Shown piece by piece: positions 33,854 through 46,368 of a stretch of DNA of 64,000 bases. The stretch is from Pholiota molesta (taxonomy: Eukaryota > Basidiomycota > Agaricomycetes > Agaricales > Strophariaceae). Under the pieces are notes generated by a model. It had not been told where the DNA came from. It made no database searches and saw nothing but the letters and a program-made list of their open reading frames with translations. The translations under genes were made by a program, and so were the position numbers. The stretch lies in NCBI GenBank assembly GCA_014925825.1, contig JACGCK010000096.1:1-64000 (forward strand), given 5' to 3'. The stretch's first letter is position 1; the number at the start of each line of letters is the position of its first letter.

Positions 33854-36447
33854 CAGTCTTCACCAACTTGCCTGTAACTTTGGACAGCCAGCCACGAAGT
33901 GATTTGCAGAAGAGAGTAAGAGTGTCGTTGCCACAGGACACTGAACTCGATAGGATGTTTATTGAACCCTCAACACGAAATAACAGATGAGATGATCATG
34001 ACGGAATATATGGCGGTGTCATAGCAGATACTCCGCAACAGAGGTATACATTCACGCACTGGATATCCGTCAGATTCAGTGGGCACACACCCACAACAGT
34101 TGTAGGATCTACTGGGGACTGGAAACCTACATAACATGGCCTTCAAATTACTGGAAGCAGAGCAGAACGGGGGGAACTTCTGGCGCTTTACAGGTGTGTG
34201 CACTGTCCGCCTGGTAAAAGTGTTCGAATATATACAACTGAGAAGCGCTATGGAACTCACTCATCAGAGACTTGCGCATAAATGTGAAGCAACATGGAAG
34301 TCTCTATGGCGATATTCTGGAGACTATAGCCAATATACTGAAACAGCGAGTGCCCCACTTATAATCACTCAGATAGAACATGATGTGAAGAACACAATCC
34401 TAAGGAAGATCAAAGAGATGGCCGCACAGGCTATTGCAGATAAACCTAAGGCTGTAACACTGACTTCAAAGATTAAGTGGCCAGAGCAACACCATACATA
34501 TACTGGGATTATATCTTATTGGATATTGCCAAGGTGCATGGCACAGTATTGGCAGATCTGGAAACCCTTGATAAAAATACACCGCGGCACAAGCACATCA
34601 TGGATGAGGATTAGAGACAAACATGACAGTCAAGCGCGCAAGGACACAATCTATGCAAAACAAAAGGCAATGCGAGAGAAGCTACTAATGCCCCAACTAT
34701 GGCTGAACGATGGAAGACAATTCGCAATATTCTAGGTCAAAAAGATATACCCACTGACTTCTCACCTGACGATTTACGAAAGACATTTGAGGTTCGCATG
34801 AACCCAATAGTACCACCACCGCCTTCATTTGACATCAACAAGCTTTGCTAGACAATTGATTGCTGCTACAATACCGAGAGGACAACAGATTCACACCAGA
34901 GCAGTACTTTTCCAGAGCAATCACGGTTGAGGAGATTCAATTGCCAAGGCACATTTGCTAAAAAATCAGCAAATTCTGCTAGAGGATGGGACCAAATCAG
35001 CTATCAGGATCTTATGGACACTGAAAATGAAGCACTGGCAAATCTATTCAATAAATGCCTTGAAACAATGATGCACCATCCGCTTGGCTCAAAACAATTG
35101 TGGTTGGCATTGTGAAAAGAGGGAAACCAAAAGACATACCGGAAAGCTACCGTGCTGTGGGCTGAAAGCTGTACATGAAATTATTGACGCTTCTGATACA
35201 TCAGAGAATGACTGACTGGATGGAGGCATACAAAATCCTACCAGAGACACAGAATGCTTTCCGGAAGGGTATCGAACAAATAATAATGCGTTTATTCTCC
35301 AATGTGCAATAAAAAGGCAAGGGCTCTTGGGAAAACACTATATGTTGTATTTGCAGACCTGAGCAATGCCTTTCCCTCCACAGAACAGTCCACGCTGTGG
35401 GTGAAACTGCGGCAAAAAGGTGCGGAGGTAAAATGTTTGACTGGCTGCAAATGCTATACAGATGTATGAGCTATGTTGTTCAGCACAATGGTGAGATGTC
35501 CGAGGCTTCCAATCACTAATCGGCATTCTAATTGGTGATTCTGCGTCCCCAACACTATGGAACTTCTACTTTGCAGATTTTGTACTGCCAATGATCCAGA
35601 TGACATACCAATAGTGACATTATGCTGGGCAATATGGAACAAGCTGATGACATGTTCTATTATCTACGGCCAGTCAAGCACTTCAGCGCAAAATGGATGC
35701 ACTCTATAAATGGTGCAGAAAGAACTTTATGGTTCTCAATGCTACAAAATCTTACATTATGATGTTTGGACCAACCCCAAAGGCCTCCCAAATTCAAGCT
35801 TGGAAATGATGAATCAGCATAGTACAAGAGCATACCTATGTTGGGGTTACGTTCAAATCATCTCTAGGGAATATATTCAAAAGCCACTATGAAATTAAAG
35901 CCAGCAAAGCACGACAGATTGGTGGTCTAATCTTCGGGATGGAATCTAGTATTGGGTTGCTTCCACCAGAAGAAGGTATAGCACTGTACACGGCCCTGCT
36001 CGACCCTCACCTTACACATGGAGCAGAAATAAGCCCAGATGTCAACAAAAGCAATCTGCCCCACTGCAAGAAATACAGCATGGGTTTATACGCGTCTACT
36101 AGGCTTGCCAAAAAATTCCTCAATTGTTGTGCTCTTTACTGAGACTGGACTGCACCACTAAAGTTTCGAAGACTGCTGGCACCCTGTATACTTGAAGTAT
36201 CTGGCGAATTACCAGCAGACCGTCTAGCTCACAAAGCACTCCAAGACTCCATATATCTTGACATAAATGGCCACCAATCTTGGATACAGACATACGTAAG
36301 GTCATAGAAAGCATGGAGCTTGGCATTGACTTCCCGACCTCTTAGAAATTAAGTCTGACACTGTCACACATTATAAGGTCTATTAGGGATGCAATGAAAA
36401 TTAAATTCAACAAGAGCTAGAAAATACTTCGAAACTGTATTTACTTC
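33854..36447 (+). pseudogene. Non-LTR reverse transcriptase, heavily mutated
   Basis: Scattered blocks of a LINE reverse transcriptase can be read with many stops and shifts: IPTDFSPDDLRKTFEVRMNP near 34750; SARGWDQISYQDLM near 34975; VGIVKRGKPKDIPESYRAV near 35105; LYVVFADLSNAFPSTEQSTL near 35345; and a block with ADDMV in the region of 35645. The order matches fingers and palm of the RT. The element is dead. Confidence 0.7.
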
Positions 36448-36963
36448 ATGGCAGATTGGAACAATGTCCTGAAGGCAAAGGACCCAAACAGATACCCTCC
36501 TCTTGAGACATTACTAAAATACCAAATGCAGATCACAAAAGTCTCTAACGAGGTTAATCTTCTGTCATCAATTAGCACTGGAGAGATGAGACATACCGAG
36601 CACCGCCGTCCAAAGATCCCACGAGATAGAAGAATATGCAGGTTCTGCAAGTCTGCAGTTGAATCTCCAGAACACGCCCTACTTGAGTGCGAAGCAAACT
36701 TGGAGATCAATGCTCTCAGAACTGTGTTCACGGAAAAGCTAGCTGAGGAGGTCCCAGACTGGGGACTCATACAAGCACTAAATCCGCTGAGCAAACTGCG
36801 CATACTCATTAACAATAGGGATATTACTGGGTTACTCGGAAAATTCACACATGAAGTCCTCCGTATTTTTGATGACACGCCGATATTGGTCCCGGCTACG
36901 CCTTTGGATTGGTTGATCAGTCTGCCGAGAAGTAGTACAGGTGGTGCGGGGATGGTTTCTTAA
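36448..36963 (+). pseudogene. Non-LTR element C-terminal domain with CCHC finger
   Basis: A 171-codon open stretch forming the C-terminal end of ORF2. It contains CRFCKSAVESPEHALLEC, a CX2CX8HX4C arrangement typical of the zf-RVT finger at the end of Tad1-like reverse transcriptases, followed by an alpha-helical tail ending at 36963. It is the best preserved part of the second half of the element. Confidence 0.75.
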
Positions 36964-37121
36964 CTTACCTTGGACATGGGGGTCATATGGACGTCTAGGC
37001 GAAGAGCTGGAGGGACATCTCTGTATGATCAATGTGTTCTGGGTCCGGAGGCGAAGATACGTAGCTGGCATGTATCGGGATAATCTTCGGGACACGGCGG
37101 CCTGGCAGGGGCCAATGCTGT

Positions 37122-37166
37122 GTATAATCTATCACTATCACTATCACTATCACTTCAATCAAGACT
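37122..37166 (+). repeat. CACTAT tail at the 3' end of the non-LTR element
   Basis: Four to five units of CACTAT starting near 37130, about 160 bp after the ORF2 stop. Short tandem tails of this kind mark the 3' end of many non-LTR elements. I could not identify the target duplication. Confidence 0.6.
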
Positions 37167-37951
37167 CAGATTCAGGAGCGCTCCAGTGATCCCATATCAC
37201 ACGTGACGCATCGCAAGTACTCATTATGAAATCATCCAGATTCGAGGACGAGATAGAGAGATAGAAAGATGGTGGTATATCCTACATAGCGATACAAAAA
37301 AAGCCAACTGACTTCAGAGAGACACCTTGATACTTTTTGTGCTTCGTTGGAAAGCGTCCAGAAGGCGAGACCAGCTGCAACGATGGAAGAATCCAGAGTA
37401 AAGGTGAGCTACACGACGAGACCACAGCAGTCAGCCTGTCAATTTGAAAACGAAGAACAATATTGAAATCCTTCATACCTTGTCAGTATTCAAGAAAATC
37501 CACGAAGCCTTGACACGAATTCAAGCAAGTACAATACTAAGACAAAGCACAGAGAATATATGAAATAAAAGATTTCGAGAACGCCAAAACGAGCCAAGTG
37601 AGGTGGATACCTAGAGACTAATAATCAATAAATTGCTTTTGAGAGTGGCAAAGAATGCTCGATAGTCCGTCGTTGCTGAAGGTGCGGTCATGCGTATGTG
37701 TGTGCGAAGGAAACCAATGAGAGTAGTGAAACAAAAAGGATTGCAAGCGCGAGACATGAGTTCAGAAAATTGAATTAGCACTTGGAAGAAGATATGACAC
37801 AAATGGTTTTAATAGAGTGGAGGGGTAAGTATGTTCAAATAGATAGAGCATCCGCGCCAAAAGGGAATAGATGGGGGGTAAGTAGGTAAATAAAACAAAC
37901 AGTCGAAAGAAAAGCAGACACCAGAACCCAATTTTTCGTCCTCCCCGGGGC
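37167..37951. other. Intergenic / 3' flank of the CCCH gene
   Basis: AT-rich DNA without a supported ORF. It probably holds the CCCH gene's 3' UTR. Confidence 0.5.
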
Positions 37952-40912
37952 TCACTTATCCATATCAAACAGATCATCATCGTTCGTCACCACCGGCCCA
38001 CTCAGCGGGCTCAGCGGGCCCTGCGCATACCGCCCCGCGCTCACATTCCTTGACAGCCCCGGCGGCGGCGGCGTGCGCGCACCCGCACCCGCGCGCGCCG
38101 CGGCCGCGGAGTATGACAGGCGCGAGAACATGCCCTCCAGCCCCGCCGCGGCGCCCGCACTCCCCGGCGTCCCCTGCTGCGGCGCGCCCCACTCCGCGCC
38201 GCCGCCGTACCCGTCCTCGCCCCCGGCGGGCGGCGACAGCGCGAGGTGCGTGAGCGGCGGGAGCGCGTGGATGCGCGAGTAGCCCGCGGCGAGGCCCTGC
38301 GGGAGGCTCTGCCCCGGCGCGTGCGCCTGCAGCGCGCGCGCGCTCGGGCTGAGCAGGTGCGGCGCGTGTGCCTCCTCGCCCGCCTGTTGTTGCTGTTGCT
38401 GCTGCTGCTGCTGTTGTTGCGCCAGAAGCGCCGCCGGGTGCGGATGCACACCGCCTGCACCACCCCCGTTCCCACCCCCACCGTAGGCGCCGTACCCCGC
38501 GAGGCGCGCGGAGAGGCCCTGCGGCTGCTGCGCGGGCGGCTGCTGGTGCTGATGCAGCGTCTGCGTCAGGTCGAACGGCGAGGACGGCGTGCGGTATGTC
38601 GTCTGCGTGCCGCCGTGCGTGTGCGTGTGGAAGCCCGCCGCGCCCGCCGTCGACGACGCGCTCGCGGGCAGCCCGAGACCGAGTGCGCCCGCCATGTAGA
38701 GCGACGCGTTGGTGTTGGTGTTGGTATTGGCGCCGCTCCCTTGCCCGAGTTGCTGGCCCTGCGAGCCGTACAGCGGCCCGCTCGTGCCCCTCAGCTGGCG
38801 CCCGATCCCACCGCCACCCAGTCCGAGTCCCAACCCCGCCTGCTGCTGCTGCACATGCTGCTGTTGTTGTTGTTGCTGCGCCGCCTTCGCCTTGGCGCTC
38901 ATATAATGGTGGTGCAAGCCCGGGAGGAACGCCGCGCTCGCATTGCTCGGGCTGAAGCCCGTCACGCCGTACGACCCGCCCGCCGCGCCGCTGCCCACGC
39001 TCGCGCTCAGCGCCGCCTCGCCGCCGTCCGCGAACGCGTGGCCGCCCGGGAGGCCCGCGCCGTACGGGTCGAAGCGCGCGCCACCGGCGTACCCGCCGCG
39101 CTGCGTCGGCGACGCCGGGAGCGCGCCCGCGTTGCCCGCCGCCGTGTCCGCCCAGATGGACTTGATGTCGCCCAGCAGCGATGGCGCAGGCACGGATCGC
39201 GAGTACCGATGACCCAGCCCGCCGTTGTTGGTATTGTTGTTGGTATTGTTGTTGTTAATGTTGGCGTTGCCCAGCCCTGCACCCAGGTCCCTTTCCCCGC
39301 CGCCACCGCCGCCCGCCGCGAGCAGCTGGCTGATGCCGCCACCGCCCATCGCGAGCGGCGGTGGCTGGCCCGAGTGGCTGCGCGACATGCGGCGGCTGCG
39401 CTCCTCGGGCGTCAGCAGCTCCGTCAGCGAGCTCGGCAGGAAGTCCTCCATCTCCTCGTCCTCCACCGCCATCTCCCGCCCGCGCTGCTGCTGCTGCTGC
39501 TGCTGGTGCATCTGGCCGCCCCGCCGCATGCCCGCGCCGCCACCAAAGTCGTCGTACTCGACGCTGATATCGTACTCGCCCGCGCGCCCCGCATACCCGT
39601 TGGAGGACGAGCGCTGGGCGCTGAGGAGGCCGCTGAACGAGGTGGGCTGGGCGCCGACGCTGCCCGCGTCGCTGCTGTCGCCCCAGCCCTTCCTGCCGCC
39701 CATCATCGCGAGCCCGCTGCCGAGGCTCGCCGCCATGCCGAGGCCGCCATACGCGCCGCCGCCCGAGGCGCCATACGAGCCCGACGCGAGGAACACGCTC
39801 TGCGTGCCGGGCGCGGAGAAGGGCGAGGACGAGAGCAGCCCGAGGCCGCCGCCGGGCGCGGGCGAGCCCGCGGGGCTGTGGTGGATGTTGACGCCGTTGA
39901 TGTGGGTCGCGTGGCGCGGGGAGGTGCCCGGGGAGAAGGCGGCGGCGGCGGCGCCGTTGGCGCGGGTGGGCGACGTCGGCTGGGCAGAGGAGCGGTAGTT
40001 GGGGGGCGAGCCGATGGGGCCAAAGTCCATGGGCGCGGTCGAGGTGGCGGAGGAGCGGGGCGCGGAGGGCGGCAGCGAGACGGGCACGGCCCCGCTGGTG
40101 GTGGTGGTCGTCGTTGTCGTCGTTTCCTCTTCTCCCCTCCCTTCATCCGCACTCCTGTCCTGGTCCGTCGAGGCGCGGGAGGACGCCTGCTTGTGGAGAC
40201 CTTCCATATCGTCGAGAGTCGCAAAGGCAGCAAAATCGGTGTCCTTGAGGGGCGGGGCAGGGGCGGAGGGCGAGATAGAGGCCTTGAGGGGAACACCCAG
40301 CGGCGGACGCCCCCCAGGGCCGGATCCAGTACTCCTGGTCGGCGCCGTCGCGCCGCCCGCCAGCAGAGGCAGCCTCGCCGCGCCCGGGCTTCCCGACCCC
40401 GGATCCCTCTTCGAGCGAGCTGAGGCGCCCGATGCACTCTTCGCAGCGGCCTTGTCCCTATCGCCCGCGCCAGGCGTGTTCCCGGCGGCCATCGCGGCGG
40501 CCGCCTGCGCGGCCTTCTTGTTCTTGCGGTCCATGGCGGGGCTCTGGCCGGGGAGGATGTGGGCGAGGGCGCACTTGTGGCCGAACTTGCAGTTGCCCTT
40601 CACGAACCAGGTGCAGGTCTCCTTCTGGCCGCCTGGCTCGGCGGAGCTGTGGGAGAAGGGGCACGAGGCGCCCGCGGTACAGCCGCCGACCTTGTAGAAC
40701 TTGCACGGCACATGGGAGAGATCTTTCGCTGCGGGGGGTGGGGGTCAGCAGGGGCGATCGCAAGGGCTGAGTTTGGGGTAGCTACTTTTGGAGGAGGCTG
40801 CGGCCGATTTCGACTTGGAGGTACCGCGTTCCTGGCGGTCGCTGTCCCTATCTCTGTCGCGGTCTCTGTCTCTGTCTCTGTCGCGATCAGCGTCGTGTGG
40901 ATCAGCGGGCAT
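37952..40912 (-). CDS. Tandem CCCH zinc-finger protein with poly-Q tracts (Lee1-like)
   Basis: A probable RNA-binding protein of 967 residues. Exon 1 is 40786-40912, the intron 40729-40785 (57 nt), exon 2 37952-40728. The N terminus has an Asp-Arg dipeptide run (ADRDRDRDRDRD). Two CX7CX5CX3H fingers follow: CKFYKVGGCTAGASCPFSH (~51-69) and CTWFVKGNCKFGHKCALAH (~81-99). The spacing is that of yeast Lee1-like proteins. The remainder is low-complexity: Ala/Ser/Gly-rich, an acidic block EDEEMEDFLPSSLTELLTPEERSR around the middle, three or more poly-Gln tracts and Asn-rich repeats, ending DDDLFDMDK. The long disordered tail suggests condensate or translational control roles, which is inference. 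The large ORFs on the opposite strand are composition shadows. Confidence 0.85.
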
Positions 40913-43508
40913 GGTGGGTGGATGAGAGCAGGAGGCAGGAGGCGACGGGCGGCCAAGAAAAGCCCAGCACGCAAAACTGCCGTCCACACGTGAGATCACG
41001 TAAGCACTCTCCCCAACACACTCAAAAAGCGCCCACTAGATAAAACAAGGTAAAAGAATCCTATAAGTACTGTTAAAATCCTATACAAGGGTCGCAAATT
41101 CATCACAATGTCATAAAATACTATAAAATGCTCGGAACACTTTTGATGTTTGCAAGGCAATTTTACAATAGAATCCATTAGAATGCAAGTGATCATTACA
41201 AAGGTTTGTGAAGCTGGAATCCTACGCGAGAAATTTGAGAGTCACAAGTCTTTGGAAAGCTTGCGAAACTTTACATATGAATTCCCAATGAATTACATTG
41301 TGTTCTCTGTCTTTGATTGTAGCTGTACAATTACATGCAATACTGTAAAATTGGATGAGATGTGTGAAATACAGTCCGTAAAAGTCATTCCAAATAGTGG
41401 GAATAAATATATCTATGGTAGTTGTAATCCCAGAAAACATTCTTACCCTGTTGAAATTTAATAGAATTTATCTCCTAAGATTGTGGCACATTGAAGACGT
41501 TCGTATTGAAGTTGTAACCACCCTCATCGTAATGGTAAAAACCGCAGCTTCATTACAACATGGTTAAAAGTTTCTATATGGTTTTCGCATACTTATACTC
41601 GGGCTGAAAATCCATTATGTATGGATTATATCTAGGCGAACGTACATATTAAAACTGCTTTTTGCTGATGACTCTCCCCCCACGCTCGCCCTCACGCGAT
41701 CTACTGCAATATCGTCTCAAGCTCAATTATCCGTCCAGTTTCAATCAGCTCCCATCCTTCCACGTCAGCAAGGCATCAGGATTCGGCATTTCATTCCAAA
41801 GTGACAACTCAACACTAAATATAATGTGCAATAGCGCCGCGATTACAATGGCCGAGCAAGTACGTCCTGCCCACTTACGCTGTGTCTACGTCTGACCAGG
41901 ACAAAGATATCTCGAAAGATAACAGATACCGGCTCATAGCTGGGCTGTCGCTTCGAATGAAGACATTGATTGAAGGGTCCGGATCACGGGCTGTACAAGT
42001 TTGATCAAGCTTAGAGCCATGCAAGAAATATTAACTGTCATTCATAATGGCAAGTCAAGCCAAAGTACATAGCGTCGCATTTCTAATAGACGAGAAGACG
42101 AAAGGCCTCAAGAGATTAGATTAAAGTGCTTGGCATATCATCGCTCGCCACTTCACCAAGCACTGGCACGCGATCATACAAAAACTACATATTTCTAGAC
42201 GCGCGTTCTCAGAGATTAGCATCACAGTAAACTATACATGAGGCAAAGGGCCTATATAACAGCGCAATTCCGCGGGCCTATGTATCACTTTCCACCGCTA
42301 TCCCGATGGACACGTTCAAAGGTATGTGATACATGATTTACCTTATAATAAATATGGCCATAAATTATTCTGCCGTCCTGAGAGATGACGGCTCATCACA
42401 GGTCCGCACACCGTCCGAAATCTTTCAAAACCGCTTCGAAAAAAAACGCTAAGTGAAGGTTCCGGACCGCGAACCTGATTAATCCTCACAGGAAAAAATA
42501 AGGTGTCATTTGTAATTGCAAAAACATAGCGCCAAGGATTGGTTGAATTGCTGACAGACTCCAAGTCGCGAATAAAGAAGATCATTTCAGTTAGACAGAA
42601 GACAGATTCACCGTATCCTCAGGTACCGAAGCAATGGTTCTGAACAGCCAGAAGTATGTATGTATTACTCGAACACATATTCTGAATTGTATTCAAAAGA
42701 ACAATCCCACTGAGCCTAGAATTGAATCCTACTCCATGACGTCCCGGCTCGAGGCTGATAGGTCGGCCCACGCAGACAAGACATTTGAATATTACAGCAC
42801 GCGCTCAACTCTCTTTCCGCGATCGGATTAATTACTGCCACCAATTCCCATCGGATGCCTTCTTTGCCTAAACGACCTCCCTCTACGTCATTGAGTTCTG
42901 TGTCTACTTTCATATCCGACCAAAGCGCGTCAATCTGTCCAGCCTGCAGCCTGCGACTGCACAGGCGTAGCTTAGAGTCCCCCTTTGGGGTAAAGACAAA
43001 GGGTACAAGTTACAGAAATCGCTGGGGAGGACGGCACGCGTCAAAAGAGCAGGCTTTCACACGCGCCGCTTACCTCACTGATTCGTCACCAGATCATATC
43101 AGATAAGACTTCCATAATCTTCCGCCCAGCCCTCTTCTGCACGCATGGTCGCCTCGCGGCCCCCCAAAAACTTGTGGTCCAGAAGGCCTTCGACGTCAGC
43201 CGTGGGCACGGATCTCCCAAACGGGGTAGATGTGTACGATAAGATGGATGTGTAATCTGATAACCCGGGGCGTTATCTGATAATCCCTCGGGCCTGGTGC
43301 TATCTATAGCACCCTGCTACCTGAACGGACGCGCTCTTGGCCCCCAATTTCCCTGCTTTCGCCATGCCGTTCCGCCAGAAAAATGGAGCAGAAACAGGGC
43401 TGACAGCAGCCTATCCGCGATCCAGCCGTTTTCTCCCATCCCCAGTGCCCAGACCCTTCATAAGCGCGTTCGCTCGCCCTCCCCACATCCCCCCACCCGC
43501 ATTTCAGT
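40913..43508. other. 2.6 kb intergenic region
   Basis: The CCCH gene promoter lies at the left end. The middle is AT-rich with one 103-codon open frame (41150-41461) that has no recognisable content. At 42210-42320 a GC-poor block ends in an ATG followed by a splice-donor-like AAAGGTATGT, which could be the start of an unrecognised gene, but I found no continuing exon. The last 250 bp should contain the ferric reductase promoter. Confidence 0.45.
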
Positions 43509-46368
43509 ATGCCGTTCGCCGCCCTCCTCGCCTCCGCCGTGGCCCCAGCGCCCACCCCAGCACCGGCGCCCGTCGACCCGAACAAGGCCATCCGCATCGC
43601 GCGTTTCTTCGCCTACCCAAAACAGGTGCTCTACCTCCTCGCCTCCTTCATCTTCCTCGTCTCGCTCCTCCACTACCTCGCGCTTGCCCACCGCTACTTC
43701 ACGCGCCGCCGTGTTTATCCCGCGCGCAAAGCCACAGACGCGAAGCATGTCTCGTTGGGACGTCTCCCGGCGGCGGTCGTCGACTCCTTGCGCGCGCTCG
43801 CCTTCCGCTGGACGGTCCCCCTCGGCTTCGGGTACACCCTCAACCTCGCGGAGGTCGGCCTCACCCTGGGGTACATCGGCGTCCTCTTCACCTGGACCTT
43901 CGTCAACAGTACGTGGTGCACTCACCCTTGCATACGTGGCGTACCTTCTGATATGCTACCTCTTCCTGTGCAGCCACGAACCTCCAGGGCATGATCGCGG
44001 ACCCCAAGTACTTCGCCAACCGCGCGGGCACCATCGCGGCCTCGCAGATCCCCATCATGGCGGCCCTCGGTATGCGGAACAACCTCGTCTCCTGTGCGTC
44101 CCTTCCGCTCCTCCCTCCGCTCGCTGACCGCGTCGCTGATGTGTACCCAGGGCTTACCGGCGTGAGCTTCGACAAAGTCAGTCTCCTCCGTGGTGATTTC
44201 TATCATCGTTTAGTACATGCTAACTGAGTAACTTCTGCGTCAGTTAAACTACCTGCACCGCCTCTCCGCACGTGTCATCTGCATCCTCGCGTGGATCCAC
44301 GGTGGCGGACGCGTACGTCCATCATCCTTCTTCCCCCATCATCATCATCCGTCACACCCCAACTGACCTGCGTCCCTCCATTCCGCCCAGATCACAGTCG
44401 GGCAAGTGTCTCCCCCATCCGCATTGATCAGTCCTTACTTACTTCGCCACTACCTAACCTACTCGTCCGCATATACTTAGATTGTTGACCGACGAAACGC
44501 CCAACCACCGCTGGGTGCAATGCGGCCCGCTCGCGGTCTCCGCGCTCACGCTCCTATGCATCCTCAGCGTGCGCCCGGCGCGCGAGCGCGCGTACGAGCT
44601 GTTCCTCTTCGCGCATATGATATTCGCTCTGTACGTTCGCCCCTCCTCCTCCTTCTCCTCCGCGTATGGAATGGAACGACTAACGGCACCTGGATTCGAT
44701 AGGATCTTCATGCTCGGCACGCTGTTCCACCTCACCGGACGCTCGTAAGTCCATCATCCTTCATCCGCGCTCTCCCTACGCCCGTTGACACCCGGATCAC
44801 CCTCTTCCTTCCCGCCAGCCTGACGTACTACGGCGCCTGGCCCGCGTTCATCATCTGGGGCGTCGACCGCGGCATCCGCCTCGTCCAGCTGCTCCTCTAC
44901 AACACCGCGTACTTCCTCCCTTACCCCTCCCCCTCGCCCTCCTCCTCCCTCTCCCCGCCCTCCTCCTCCTTCCCCTCCTCCTCGCCCACGGACCCCACCA
45001 CGGACCCCACCACCAGCCCCACCGGCGCCAGCGCCCTCGACGCGGACGTGACCCTCCTCTCCCCGCACTTCCTGCGCATCTCCCTCCGGCGCGGGGCGGC
45101 GCTGCGCTGGCGCGCGGGGCAGAGCGCGTTCCTGTCCTTCCCCGCGCTCGCCGGCGGGTGGCCGCTCGAGGCGCATCCGTTCACGATCGCCACGCTTGAC
45201 TCGCCTTCCGCCTCCTCCTCTGCCGCCTCCGCCTCCACCACCTCAAGCCCGGCCCCAACCCCGGACACGGACGAAACAAGAACACGGACGAAAACAAGGA
45301 CGAAAACACGAACGAAAACACTAACAAGCAGCTCATCTTCCTCCTCCGCATCCGCGCCGGCCTCACCCAGCGCCTCGCTTCTTCGGCGGGCGCCCCAGGC
45401 GCACCGCAGCGGCACCGCGTGCTCGTGAGCGGGCCGTGCAGCGCGCCGCCGCTGCTCGTCGGCTTCCAGCGCGTCGTCCTGGTCGCGGGCGGGTCGGGCG
45501 CGGCGTTCGCGGTGCCGCTGCTGCTGGACGTCGTCAGGTAGGCAGTGTGTGCGCGTTGTGAGATTACGCGTGCGGTGCTGATAATTGGATTATTATTTCT
45601 ATTATTAATTGTTATTAGGCGCGCGCGGGAGGGCGAGGAAGGGTGTTCGGATGTGTTGTTCGTGTGGGCGATTCGGGATGTCGGTAAGCCGCTCGTGCTG
45701 TCTGTCACTTATCGCTCTTCACCTTTTCTTCCGCCCTCCTTCGCACACAGAACACGCATCATGGATCCAAGACATCCTCGCCCCCGCGCTCACCGCCTCC
45801 CCGCTCCCCGCCTCCCTCACCGTGCGCATCCAGCTGTACATCACCGCCTCCTCGTCCTCCACGAGCACCTCGTCCACCTCGTCCTCCATCGCCGACGCGG
45901 ACCCCGAGAAGTGGGCGGACTCCGACTCCGCCTCGGCCTCGCACGACGCGGCGGGTAACGGGAACGCGAAGGTGCAATCCGGAAGCGCCGCCGCACCCGG
46001 GACTGAGAACGAGAAAGCGAAAGAGAACGAGAAAGTGGGTTCCAAAACCGGGCTGCTCGCGCTGCCCTTCATGAGCGTGGCGCGCGGGCGGCCGGACGTC
46101 GGCGCGCTCCTGCAGGCCGAGATCGGCGCTGCGACGGGGCGCGTGTCGGTGAACGGTGCGTCTCCTCCGTTCCGTTTTTCGTCGTACAATCAGGGGCTGA
46201 TATATGATTGTGTTTGTTGGACGGACGGTAGTGTGCGGCACGCACGGGCTGGCGGAGAGCGTGCGCGTGGCGCTGCGCGCGCCGCGCGCGCTGGACGTGC
46301 TGCGCGGGGGGCCGACGGTGACGCTGCACGTCGAGGCGTTCGGGGGTGCCGTGAGTCGTTTGCTTTGA
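43509..46368 (+). CDS. Ferric-chelate reductase (FRE/NOX-type), one apparent 1-nt frameshift
   Basis: Plasma-membrane flavocytochrome that reduces extracellular Fe(III)/Cu(II) with NADPH. Eleven exons: 43509-43908, 43974-44093, 44151-44176, 44244-44312, 44391-44401, 44481-44630, 44703-44744, 44819-45537, 45619-45683, 45751-46155, 46232-46368. Visible: a first membrane helix (LYLLASFIFLVSLLHYLAL); a helical ferric reductase domain with heme-ligand type His in LNYLHRLSARV and LAWIHGGGR, then LFAHMIFAL and LGTLFHLTG; the FAD site HPFTI; the NADPH site VVLVAGGSGAAFAVPLLLDV; and the C-terminal CGTHGLAESVR with the usual Cys-Gly. Exon 5 is 11 nt and is followed by an intron with a GC donor (GG|GCAAGT). 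The exon sum is 2 mod 3, and the frame shifts between HPFTIATLDS and QLIFLLRIRAG, inside a repetitive TCC/ACGAAAACA stretch (45200-45330). Expected length is about 714 residues. Confidence 0.87.

Noticed and set aside
38246..40423. 725-codon ORF on the plus strand opposite the CCCH gene
   Set aside because: Arg/Ala-rich with no domain. It is a GC-rich antisense shadow of the CCCH coding exon, whose own frame has zinc fingers and a valid splice junction.
40745..40999. Upstream ATG at 40999 extending the CCCH protein
   Set aside because: It would add a Cys/Ser/Pro-rich stretch not expected in the family. The ATG at 40912 begins just before the Asp-Arg repeat and gives a normal leader.
41150..41461. 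103-codon ORF in the CCCH/ferric reductase intergenic region
   Set aside because: AT-rich, no motif, no splice context and an opposite ORF over the same bases. I could not support it as a gene.
43304..43951. Several ORFs around the ferric reductase start (plus frame from 43337, minus frame 43458-43925)
   Set aside because: Only the frame starting at 43509 shows membrane helices and joins in frame to later exons with reductase motifs.
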